Source: Verrucomicrobiota bacterium (GTDB lineage Bacteria; Verrucomicrobiota; Verrucomicrobiia; Opitutales; Opitutaceae). From it: a stretch of 14,265 nt of DNA. The notes under the pieces were generated by a model. It was not told where the DNA came from and made no database searches. It worked only from the letters and a program-made list of their open reading frames with translations. The stretch is taken from contig JAEWBF010000038.1 of NCBI GenBank assembly GCA_023391285.1, positions 1 to 14,265 of the forward strand. The letters are read 5' to 3'. The translations under genes were made by a program, and so were the position numbers. This document shows positions 6,592 to 12,183 of the stretch, piece by piece; within the stretch, counting starts at the first letter, position 1; each line of letters starts with the position of its first letter.

Positions 6592-7530
6592 TTAATACTG
6601 GCGGGTGGGGAGGGCGGCGGCGGCGTTGGTGGCGTCGAAGAGCTCGTCCTTGTTGTATTGGACGCGCGGGACGGTTTCGCCGGCGACGATCTTTTCGATG
6701 AGGTCGTAAACCTTGGGGCCAAAGAGGGGATTGCATTCGACGGTGCAGTTCAGTTTGCCGTCAACGACGGCTTGGACGGCTTCCTTGATGGCGTCGATCG
6801 AGATGATGGTGATGTCGGTGCCGGGTTTCAGGCCGGCTTCCTCGATGGCTTGGATGGCGCCGAGGGCCATGTCGTCGTTGTGGGCGTAGACGATTTCGAA
6901 GTTGCGGCCGTGTTTCTTGAGGAAGGCTTCCATGACTTCCTTGCCGCCGGAGCGGCGGAAGTCGCCGCTTTGGGAGTCGATGACTTTGAGGTCGGGATAT
7001 TTTTCGATGGCTTTGGCGAAGGCGGCGCGGCGTTCGTTGGCGGGGGCGGAGCCGGGGGTGCCTTGGAGCTCGAGGATGCGGCCCTTGCCGTTGACGTGTT
7101 TGGCGAGCCAGTCGGCGGCCATGCGGCCTTCCTCGGCGAAGTCGGAGCCGACGAAGCAGGTGAAGAGGGAGTCGTCGGAAACCTGGACGGTGCGGTCCAT
7201 GAGGATGACGGGGATTTTCGCGCGTTTGGCGTCGCGGAGGATGGGCTCCCAGCCGGTTTCGACGATGGGCGCGATGACGATGGCATCGACGCGCTGGCTG
7301 ATGAAGGAGCGGACGGCGCGGATCTGGTTTTCCTGGCGGCCCTGGCCGTCGGAGAACTTCAGATTGATGCCGCGTTTGGCGGCTTCGGATTTGAGGGATT
7401 CGGTGTTCGCGGTGCGCCAGGCGGATTCGGCGCCGGTTTGGGCGAAGCCGACGGTGAGCGGCTTGGCGATGAGCGAGGCGGCGACGCACATGGACATCGC
7501 AAGCGGGAGGAGAAGACGGGTGAGTTTCAT
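6592..7530 (-). CDS. ytfQ: Galactofuranose-type ABC transporter substrate-binding protein YtfQ
   Basis: This 312-residue periplasmic sugar-binding protein of the RbsB/YtfQ group presents its ligand to the YtfT/YjfF permease. A Sec signal peptide (residues 1-22, KLTRLLLPLAMSMCVAASLIA) precedes KPLTVGFAQTGAESAWR. Stretches like E. coli YtfQ, from memory, are ESAWRTANTESLKSEAAKRG (35-54), DGQGRQENQIRAVRSFISQ (61-79), IAPIVETGWEPIL (86-98), LELQGTPGSAPANERRAAF (153-171), DSQSGDFRRSGGKEVME (185-201) and YAHNDDMALGAIQAIEEAGLKPG (215-237). Trp38-Arg39, Arg113 and Asn218-Asp219 lie where ligand-contact residues are expected. It is the first gene of the importer set and is followed by its own strong terminator, fitting the need for excess binding protein. 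The 205-bp divergent gap to galM should hold its promoter. No Shine-Dalgarno is visible; the leader before ATG 7530 is C/T-rich. Confidence 0.95.
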   Translation of the reverse strand: MKLTRLLLPLAMSMCVAASLIAKPLTVGFAQTGAESAWRTANTESLKSEAAKRGINLKFSDGQGRQENQIRAVRSFISQRVDAIVIAPIVETGWEPILRDAKRAKIPVILMDRTVQVSDDSLFTCFVGSDFAEEGRMAADWLAKHVNGKGRILELQGTPGSAPANERRAAFAKAIEKYPDLKVIDSQSGDFRRSGGKEVMEAFLKKHGRNFEIVYAHNDDMALGAIQAIEEAGLKPGTDITIISIDAIKEAVQAVVDGKLNCTVECNPLFGPKVYDLIEKIVAGETVPRVQYNKDELFDATNAAAALPTRQY

Positions 7531-7628
7531 GGGGAGGGGAGATTAGACCCAGCGAAAACAGGAATGGCGGCGAAAGGGAAGCGCGGTTCGAAAGTCAGCG
7601 AGGGCTGGATGGCTGGACAGTAAAGTGG

Positions 7629-7638
7629 ACTTCGAAGT
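7629..7638. promoter_or_regulatory. Candidate operator palindrome between ytfQ and galM
   Basis: ACTTCGAAGT is a perfect 10-bp palindrome with a central CG, midway between the divergent ytfQ and galM starts. A second TTCGAA core occurs at 7587-7592, 44 bp away. LacI-family operators are commonly palindromes centred on CG, so this is a candidate site for the LacI at 229-1311. The assignment is inference from position and symmetry. Confidence 0.3.
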
Positions 7639-7688
7639 TGCAGAGTCTTTTGGGGAGGTTGGCGAGGGACGCGTTACGTGTTAGGTTT

Positions 7689-7726
7689 CGGCACCGCAGC
7701 TTCTCACGGGTTGGTGCCGGGAGGAG
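7689..7726 (+). promoter_or_regulatory. galM leader hairpin and Shine-Dalgarno
   Basis: CGGCACC (7689-7695) can pair with GGTGCCG (7713-7719) just upstream of GGGAGGAG (7719-7726), a strong ribosome binding site nine bases before ATG 7736. The stem shares one base with the Shine-Dalgarno, so it could modulate access. Most minus-strand genes here have no such clear site. Confidence 0.45.
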
Positions 7727-7735
7727 CATTTTGCC

Positions 7736-8899
7736 ATGTTTACGATCAAATACATCTCGCGATTCCTGTGGGTCGGCTTTGCCGTGTTGACCTGTGGAGC
7801 TCCGATCACGCGAGCGGACGATTTGAATGCTGAAATTCCCATGAAGACATTTGGCCAGCTGCCCGACGGACGTCAGGCGCATCTCTACACGTTGGAGAAC
7901 GAGAGCGGTTTCCGCGCGGACATTTCTGATTTTGGCGGGATCGTGGTGAATCTGTTGGTGCCGGACAGAAGCGGAAAGACGGCGGATATTTCGCTCGGTT
8001 GCAGTAATGTGGCGGAGTATCTCGCGTCGTCGGCCTACCTCGGGGCCTTGATCGGTCGCTACGGCAACCGCATCGCTCACGGCAAGTTCACGCTCGACGG
8101 TGAAACCTATACGCTGGCCACGAACGACCGGCCGAACGGAATTCCGTGTTCGCTGCATGGTGGAAAAGTCGGGTTCGACAAAGTGCTGTGGCGGGCGGCG
8201 CCTTCGGTGCGTGATGGCAATCCCACGCTCGAGCTGGCCTACGATAGTCGCGACGGGGAGGAAGGTTATCCGGGGTATTTGTCGGTTCGGGTGACCTATA
8301 CGGTGACGCCGCAGAACGAGTTGCGGATCGATTACGAGGCGACGACGGACAAGGCGACACCGGTGAATCTGACGAATCACACGTATTTCAATCTTCACGG
8401 CGAAGGTGAGGGCACGATCCTCGATCACGTGCTGATGATGCGCGCGAGCAAGACGACGCCGGTGAATGCGGGTTTGATCCCCACGGGGGAGATCGCGCCG
8501 GTGGCGGGGACGCCTTTCGATTTCACTGCGCCGCGTGCGATCGGCGATCGCATCGATGTGGAGAACGAGCAGCTGAAGTTGGCTGGCGGATATGACCACA
8601 ACTGGGTGGTGGACAAAGAAGGCGGCGAGCTTGCGCTCATCGCGACGGTGCACGAACCGAAGTCGGGCCGGTTTATGGAAGTGCTGACGACGGAACCTGG
8701 CGTGCAGTTTTATTCGGGGAATTTCCTCGACGGGAGTATCACCGGGAAAAGCGGGAAGAATTATCCGAAGCGGAGCGGGTTTTGTCTGGAGACCCAGCAT
8801 TTTCCCGATTCGCCGAATCACGCGCATTTCCCGAGCACGATTTTGCGTCCGGGTGAAACGCTGCGCAGCACGACTGTTTATCGGTTCAGCGTGAAGTAG
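7736..8899 (+). CDS. galM: Exported aldose 1-epimerase (mutarotase)
   Basis: This 387-residue enzyme interconverts alpha and beta anomers of galactose, glucose and related aldoses. Catalytic residues are in place: His141 (SLHGG), His215 (LTNHTYFNLHG), Asp287 (GGYDHNWVVD) and the base Glu352 (GFCLETQHFPDSP). Substrate-loop motifs GRYGNRIAHGKFTLDG (107-122) and EPGVQFYSGNF (320-330) are also typical. The N-terminus (residues 1-27, hydrophobic core FLWVGFAVLTCGAPITRA) looks like a Sec signal cleaved before DD, so it probably works in the periplasm. Cys20 does not make a good lipobox. ATG 7736 has a strong Shine-Dalgarno. It is divergent from ytfQ and could supply the anomer taken by the importer. 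Its codon use is less G-skewed than the neighbours. The exact sugar specificity cannot be read from sequence. Confidence 0.95.
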   Translation: MFTIKYISRFLWVGFAVLTCGAPITRADDLNAEIPMKTFGQLPDGRQAHLYTLENESGFRADISDFGGIVVNLLVPDRSGKTADISLGCSNVAEYLASSAYLGALIGRYGNRIAHGKFTLDGETYTLATNDRPNGIPCSLHGGKVGFDKVLWRAAPSVRDGNPTLELAYDSRDGEEGYPGYLSVRVTYTVTPQNELRIDYEATTDKATPVNLTNHTYFNLHGEGEGTILDHVLMMRASKTTPVNAGLIPTGEIAPVAGTPFDFTAPRAIGDRIDVENEQLKLAGGYDHNWVVDKEGGELALIATVHEPKSGRFMEVLTTEPGVQFYSGNFLDGSITGKSGKNYPKRSGFCLETQHFPDSPNHAHFPSTILRPGETLRSTTVYRFSVK

Positions 8900-8927
8900 T
8901 GCGGAGATCGCGCGGCCGGGGCTAAGC

Positions 8928-8945
8928 GCGAGCGGGCTCGCGGCC
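8928..8945. terminator. Candidate bidirectional hairpin between galM and lutC
   Basis: GCGAGC and GCTCGC flank GG (8928-8941), with an outer GGCCG/CGGCC pair (8914-8918 with 8941-8945). It fills the 45-bp gap between two convergent genes, 28 bp after the galM stop and three bases before the lutC stop. No T-run follows on either strand, so activity as an intrinsic terminator is uncertain. Confidence 0.4.
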
Positions 8946-9553
8946 TACAGGAGGAGGGCGGCTTGGAGGCCGGGGCCGTGGACGCCCTCGATGAGGATGC
9001 CTTCGACGTCGGCGGTCTTGGAAGGGCCGGTGACCCAGATGATGTTGGGATCGACGGGGAGCGCGGCGATGGCGGAGGGAATGTCGGGGAAGATTTGATC
9101 GCGGCGAAGGGCGGCGATGTGGACCCACGGGGCGAGCGCGCCGAGGCGGCGGGACGTGGTGTTATCGGAGAGGATAATCGTGCCGGTTTCGGCGATGGCG
9201 CCGAAGGCGGCGGTGAGGCCGAATTGATAATCGTCGATGCGGGTGCGATCGAAGGTGGTGTCGATCGTGAAGGTGGAGGGGAAGTGCACGGCGAGAGCGG
9301 GGTGGAGAGCGGGATCGCAGTAGCCGCGGAGCAGATTGTTTTCGGTGAGGAAGGAGATCAGCGCGAGCGGAGAGGCGAGCGGGGTGCCGTTGACGGAGCG
9401 GAGGCGTTCGGCGAAAGGCGTCCAGAGATCGGCGGGTGTAGTGGAATTACGGAGACGGACCTGGGAGGCGTCCCAGTCCGGGAGAGGCGTGCGCGAAGGG
9501 AGGGGAGCGAGGGCGGTGCGGACGCGGGAGAGGATTTGGTCGCGAGAGGACAT
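8945..9553 (-). CDS. lutC: LUD-domain lactate utilisation protein LutC
   Basis: This 202-residue cytoplasmic LUD-domain protein is a subunit of the LutABC iron-sulfur L-lactate oxidising complex (lactate to pyruvate). Hallmarks are the AETGTIIL motif (121-128), LAPWVHIA (140-147) and the C-terminal GPSKTADVEGILIEGVHGP (176-194). ATG 9553 (MSSRDQILSRVRTAL) was chosen because it gives normal family length. Reading further upstream to 9646 only translates repeat DNA. No Shine-Dalgarno precedes it: a family E repeat begins five bases upstream. It is the last gene of lutA-lutB-lutC, separated from lutB by 151 bp of repeats, and its TAG stop lies next to a hairpin shared with convergent galM. Confidence 0.93.
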   Translation of the reverse strand: MSSRDQILSRVRTALAPLPSRTPLPDWDASQVRLRNSTTPADLWTPFAERLRSVNGTPLASPLALISFLTENNLLRGYCDPALHPALAVHFPSTFTIDTTFDRTRIDDYQFGLTAAFGAIAETGTIILSDNTTSRRLGALAPWVHIAALRRDQIFPDIPSAIAALPVDPNIIWVTGPSKTADVEGILIEGVHGPGLQAALLL

Positions 9554-9558
9554 GTCGT

Positions 9559-9589
9559 GAAACGCTGAAAAGCTGAAACGCTGAAAGGG
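9559..9589 (+). repeat. Family E repeat (GAAANGCT octamers)
   Basis: GAAACGCT, GAAAAGCT, GAAACGCT and GAAAGGG make three and a half tandem octamers beginning five bases upstream of the lutC start, directly followed by family B copy 3. It is the only copy of this unit in the window, but has the same architecture as the other families. Confidence 0.8.
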
Positions 9590-9591
9590 AT

Positions 9592-9624
9592 TGGCCGCAA
9601 AGAGGCGCAGAAGGCGCAAAAAGG
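9592..9624 (+). repeat. Family B repeat, copy 3
   Basis: TGGCCGCAAAGA, GGCGCAGAA and GGCGCAAAAAGG, then 15 bp later family D copy 2. Same composite order as at 3281-3391. Confidence 0.82.
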
Positions 9625-9639
9625 AGGAGGAATTTCTTT

Positions 9640-9706
9640 GAACCACAGAGGGGCAGAGGCACAGAGAGGAAGGGTTGGGCTCTGTGGCTTTGTGTCTCTG
9701 TGGTTT
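9640..9706 (+). repeat. Family D hairpin repeat, copy 2
   Basis: The left arm (9640-9666, CACAGAGG, GGCAGAGG, CACAGAG) faces the right arm (9680-9706, CTCTGTGG, CTTTGTGT, CTCTGTGG). The 27-nt arms differ at six positions: four are G-U pairs in plus-strand RNA and two are mismatches. The right arm ends inside the lutB stop codon (9705-9707). Confidence 0.87.
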
Positions 9707-11132
9707 ACTTCATGGTTTGAGGCGGCTCGGCCGGAGGCCTCGCCCTGCCTTTACGATCTTTCATCCACTGGCGGAAGTTGCCGCCGCGCCATTTCGGGAG
9801 GGTGCGATTTTTTTCCCAGGCGCGGAGGGGCGGGACGGGAAGGAGCGTGGTGGGGAGGACGTTGAGGAGTTTGCCGGCGGTGAGGGCGGTTTTCCACGCG
9901 GTGGGGTGCGTCGCGAGCGTGGCGAAGGGGCCCATCGGCGGTGTCGCGGCGGAGGCGAGGGGGGCTTGTTCGCGTTTTCCTTTTTCGCGGAGGCGGAGAA
10001 GGAGATCGGGGATGGGGATGTTGACGGGGCAGACCTCGTTGCAGGCGCCGCAGAGCGAGGAGGCCTTGGGGAGGTCGGCGAGTTCGGGGAATTTTTTCCC
10101 GGCGAGAAGAGGCGAGAGAACGGCGCCGACGGGGCCGGGGTAAACGCTGCGGTAGGCGTGGCCGCTGGCCTGGCGGTAGACGGGGCAGACGTTCAGGCAG
10201 GCGCCGCAACGGATGCAGCGAAGGATGTCGCGGCATTCGGTGGCGAGGACGTCGGTGCGGCCGTTGTCGACGAAGATGACGTGCATCTCCTCGGGGCCGT
10301 CGGGCTGCGTCGGCGATTTCGGGCCGGTGATGAACTCGGTGTAAACGGTGAGCTGCTGCGCGGTGGCGGAGCGGGCGAGGAGATTGAGGAGGAGGCCGAG
10401 GTCGCGGTCGCGCGGGACGAGTTTTTCGATGCCGACGAGCGCGATGTGGCATTTCGTGGCGGCGAGGCAGAAGCGGGAGTTGCCCTCGTTGGTGACGAGG
10501 ACGAGGCGGCCGGATTCGACGGAGATGAAGTTGCCGCCGGTGAGGCCGACGTCGGCCTGAAGATATTTTTCGCGGAGGAAGGCGCGGGCGCGGCGGGTGA
10601 TGGTTTGCGGGTCGTCGTTGTAGGCGCCGAGGCCTTCGCGTTCGAAGGATTGGGCGATCTCGCGTCGGTTTTTGTGAATGATCGGGCGGACGATGTGGCT
10701 CGGGTGATCGTGGTCGATCTGGACGATGAACTCGCCGAGGTCTGTCTCCAAAGCTTCGATACCGTGCTTGCGCAGGTAGGGCTCGAGGTGGATTTCCTCG
10801 GAGACCATGGTTTTCGCCTTCACCATTTTGGTGGCGCCGCGGGCCTGCATGATTTTGAGGACGGCGGCGCAGGCGTCGTCGGCGGTGGAGGCCCAGTGGA
10901 CTTGGACGCCGTTGGATTGGAGTTTGGCTTCGACGGCGGGCAGGTAGGTGTCGAGGTGCTCGAGGGTGTGTTGTTTGATTTCGCCGGCGAGTTCGCGGAG
11001 GCGGTTGGGGTCGGCGAAGTGATCGAAGAGGAGTTTGGTGCGCTTCTCGTGCGTGGCCTTCGTGGACTGGTAGACGGAGGCGCGCTTGTCGGGCGGAAGG
11101 GTGGTGGAGAAGGTGTCGAGAGGTTGGCGCAT
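9705..11132 (-). CDS. lutB: Lactate utilisation iron-sulfur protein LutB
   Basis: This 475-residue protein matches the usual LutB length. It joins an N-terminal LUD domain to two C-terminal 4Fe-4S clusters and is the core electron-transfer subunit of LutABC. The LUD part shows KAKTMVSEEI (105-114), LGEFIVQI (132-139), PSHIVRPIIHKNR (144-156), GLTGGNFISVESG (196-208) and VTNEGNSR (213-220). Cluster motifs are CIRCGACLNVCP (Cys306, 309, 312, 316) and CGACNEVCP (Cys361, 364, 368), with Cys300 just before. ATG 11132 (MRQPLDTF) was chosen by family length; the open frame extends upstream to 11444 but that part is low-complexity shadow of lutA. No Shine-Dalgarno is visible. It follows lutA by 62 bp containing a large inverted repeat. 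Its stop overlaps family D copy 2. Confidence 0.95.
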   Translation of the reverse strand: MRQPLDTFSTTLPPDKRASVYQSTKATHEKRTKLLFDHFADPNRLRELAGEIKQHTLEHLDTYLPAVEAKLQSNGVQVHWASTADDACAAVLKIMQARGATKMVKAKTMVSEEIHLEPYLRKHGIEALETDLGEFIVQIDHDHPSHIVRPIIHKNRREIAQSFEREGLGAYNDDPQTITRRARAFLREKYLQADVGLTGGNFISVESGRLVLVTNEGNSRFCLAATKCHIALVGIEKLVPRDRDLGLLLNLLARSATAQQLTVYTEFITGPKSPTQPDGPEEMHVIFVDNGRTDVLATECRDILRCIRCGACLNVCPVYRQASGHAYRSVYPGPVGAVLSPLLAGKKFPELADLPKASSLCGACNEVCPVNIPIPDLLLRLREKGKREQAPLASAATPPMGPFATLATHPTAWKTALTAGKLLNVLPTTLLPVPPLRAWEKNRTLPKWRGGNFRQWMKDRKGRARPPAEPPQTMK

Positions 11133-11146
11133 GGCGGCGGAATCTG

Positions 11147-11214
11147 CCCGCGAAACACGCGAAAGGTCGCGAAAGCGGGGAGTTTGTTGGGCGTCTATTC
11201 GCGGGTTTCGCGGG
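11147..11214. repeat. Family C repeat, copy 2, with inverted partner arm
   Basis: CGCGAAACA, CGCGAAAGGT, CGCGAAAGC (from 11147) are followed 35 bp later by an inverted arm, TTCGCGGGTTTCGCGGG (11198-11214). The arms 11147-11163 and 11198-11214 match at 16 of 17 positions. The right arm lies inside the lutA coding region, adjoining its stop, and encodes PRETRE. Confidence 0.85.
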
Positions 11215-11983
11215 GTAGCAGATGGGCGTTTTTCAGGGCGTCGCGGAGGATTTGGGCGAGGTGTTGGGGGCGGATGGGGGAGCCGGATTTTTCGGCGAGG
11301 CCGTTGAGGTGCATGAGGCAGCTCATGTCGCCGGAGACGACGACGTCGGGGTTTTCGGCGCGGAGGTGCTCGAGTTTCAATGTGCCCATCGCGGTCGAGA
11401 CGTTCGGGAAGGAAACGGAAAACGTGCCGCCAAAACCGCAGCATTGTTCGCCCTCGCCGACGGGGACGACGCGCGTGCCGGAGATGGAGGAGAGAAGTTG
11501 GAGCGCGGCTTCGCCGCTGGGCGTGCCACGGGAGTGGCAGGAACGGTGGAAGGCGAGCGTGGCTTTGTATTCGCCGGGCCAGGACGTGATGCCGAGGGCG
11601 TTGACGATGAAATCGGCGAGTTCCCAGGTGCGTGAGGCCAACGCGGAGACGGCGGGGAGGTCGGGCTCGTTTTCGAATTCGAGGAGGGCGCCGTGGAAGA
11701 GCATGGCGGCGCAGGAGCCGGAAGGGATGACGACGGGAGCGTCGCCGGCGAAGGTGTCGACGGTGTGGCGGACGATTTTACGAGAGGCGGGCCAGTCGCC
11801 GCCGTTAAACGGGGGTTGTCCGCAGCAGGTTTGCGCCTCGGGGAATTCGATGGTGCAGCCGAGGTATTCGAGAACCTCGACGGTGGCGCGGGCGACGTCG
11901 TCGTAAAAGGCGTCGCAAAGGCAGGTGGCCATGAGTTGGACGCGGCGATCGGCGGCGGGGCGGCGGCGGTGAGAGAGGTCCAT
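11195..11983 (-). CDS. lutA: Lactate utilisation protein LutA (CCG-domain)
   Basis: This 262-residue cytoplasmic protein has two cysteine-rich CCG domains, the partner of LutB and LutC in L-lactate oxidation. Motifs are MATCLCDAFYDDVARATVEVLEYLGC (18-43), TCCGQPPFNGG (52-62), SGSC (88-91), FHRSCHSRG (145-153), EQCCGFGGTFSV (179-190) and SGDMSCLMHLNG (217-228). ATG 11983 was chosen over an in-frame ATG at 11998 because TTGGAG lies nine bases upstream; that GGAG is part of family A copy 5. The first 15 residues (SHRRRPAADRR) are poorly conserved in type. The last residues PRETRE are encoded by a family C arm. First gene of lutABC; no lactate permease gene is next to it. A vSGLT-like symporter lies 200 bp upstream on the same strand. 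Confidence 0.94.
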   Translation of the reverse strand: MDLSHRRRPAADRRVQLMATCLCDAFYDDVARATVEVLEYLGCTIEFPEAQTCCGQPPFNGGDWPASRKIVRHTVDTFAGDAPVVIPSGSCAAMLFHGALLEFENEPDLPAVSALASRTWELADFIVNALGITSWPGEYKATLAFHRSCHSRGTPSGEAALQLLSSISGTRVVPVGEGEQCCGFGGTFSVSFPNVSTAMGTLKLEHLRAENPDVVVSGDMSCLMHLNGLAEKSGSPIRPQHLAQILRDALKNAHLLPRETRE

Positions 11984-12000
11984 TTGGAAAAGCTCCAAGA
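11984..12000 (-). promoter_or_regulatory. lutA ribosome binding site inside repeat A
   Basis: On the minus strand TCTTGGAGCTTTTCCAA precedes ATG 11983; GGAG is nine bases from the start. The GGAG is the complement of the CTCC in the first AGCTCCA heptamer of repeat A copy 5. This is the only good Shine-Dalgarno seen on a minus-strand gene here. Confidence 0.55.
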
Positions 12001-12032
12001 ACCAAGATCCAAGCTCCAGAGAAGGTCCAACC
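11991..12032 (+). repeat. Family A heptamer repeat, copy 5
   Basis: AGCTCCA, AGAACCA, AGATCCA, AGCTCCA (11991-12018) are followed by the tail GAGAAGGTCCAACC. It begins eight bases upstream of the lutA start codon, in the gap after the symporter gene. Confidence 0.88.
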
Positions 12033-12082
12033 TCCAGTTGTTTTGGGGGCGGACGGTGGGAGGGGGCGAACCTTCAAACCTA

Positions 12083-12120
12083 CACACCCCGCCCTGCGGG
12101 CACCCCTCTCTAGAGGGGAG
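12083..12120. repeat. Family F double-hairpin element (CACACCCC...AGAGGGG)
   Basis: Two adjacent hairpins, GCCC-TGC-GGGC (12091-12101) and CCCCTCT-CT-AGAGGGG (12103-12118), follow CACACCCC. I recognise this general pattern as a recurrent intergenic element in environmental genomes, from memory and unverified. Single copy in this window. Confidence 0.65.
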
Positions 12121-12161
12121 CTTTGGCAGCGGGGCGGTGGAGGTGGGCGGGAGGTTTTTGC

Positions 12162-12183
12162 GGCGCGTTGGGGACAACGCGCC
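12162..12183 (-). repeat. Perfect 9-bp hairpin abutting the symporter stop
   Basis: GGCGCGTTG, loop TCCC, CAACGCGCC on the minus strand start at the base after the TAG stop (12184-12186). GCAAAAACC follows rather than a U-run, so it may be a 3' stabilising or Rho-related structure instead of an intrinsic terminator. Confidence 0.75.

Noticed and set aside
9554..9646. Upstream extension of lutC
   Set aside because: It translates families E, B and part of D; no homology to LutC N-termini.
11133..11444. Upstream extension of lutB
   Set aside because: In-frame but Arg/Pro-rich and antisense-like low complexity within lutA; family length supports the start at 11132.
9675..11906. Long plus-strand open frame opposite lutA and lutB
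   Set aside because: Low-complexity acidic translation antisense to clear LutA/LutB motifs; it starts inside a repeat.
12162..12183. Intrinsic terminator of the symporter gene
   Set aside because: The hairpin is perfect but lacks a U-run, so it was listed as a hairpin rather than a terminator.
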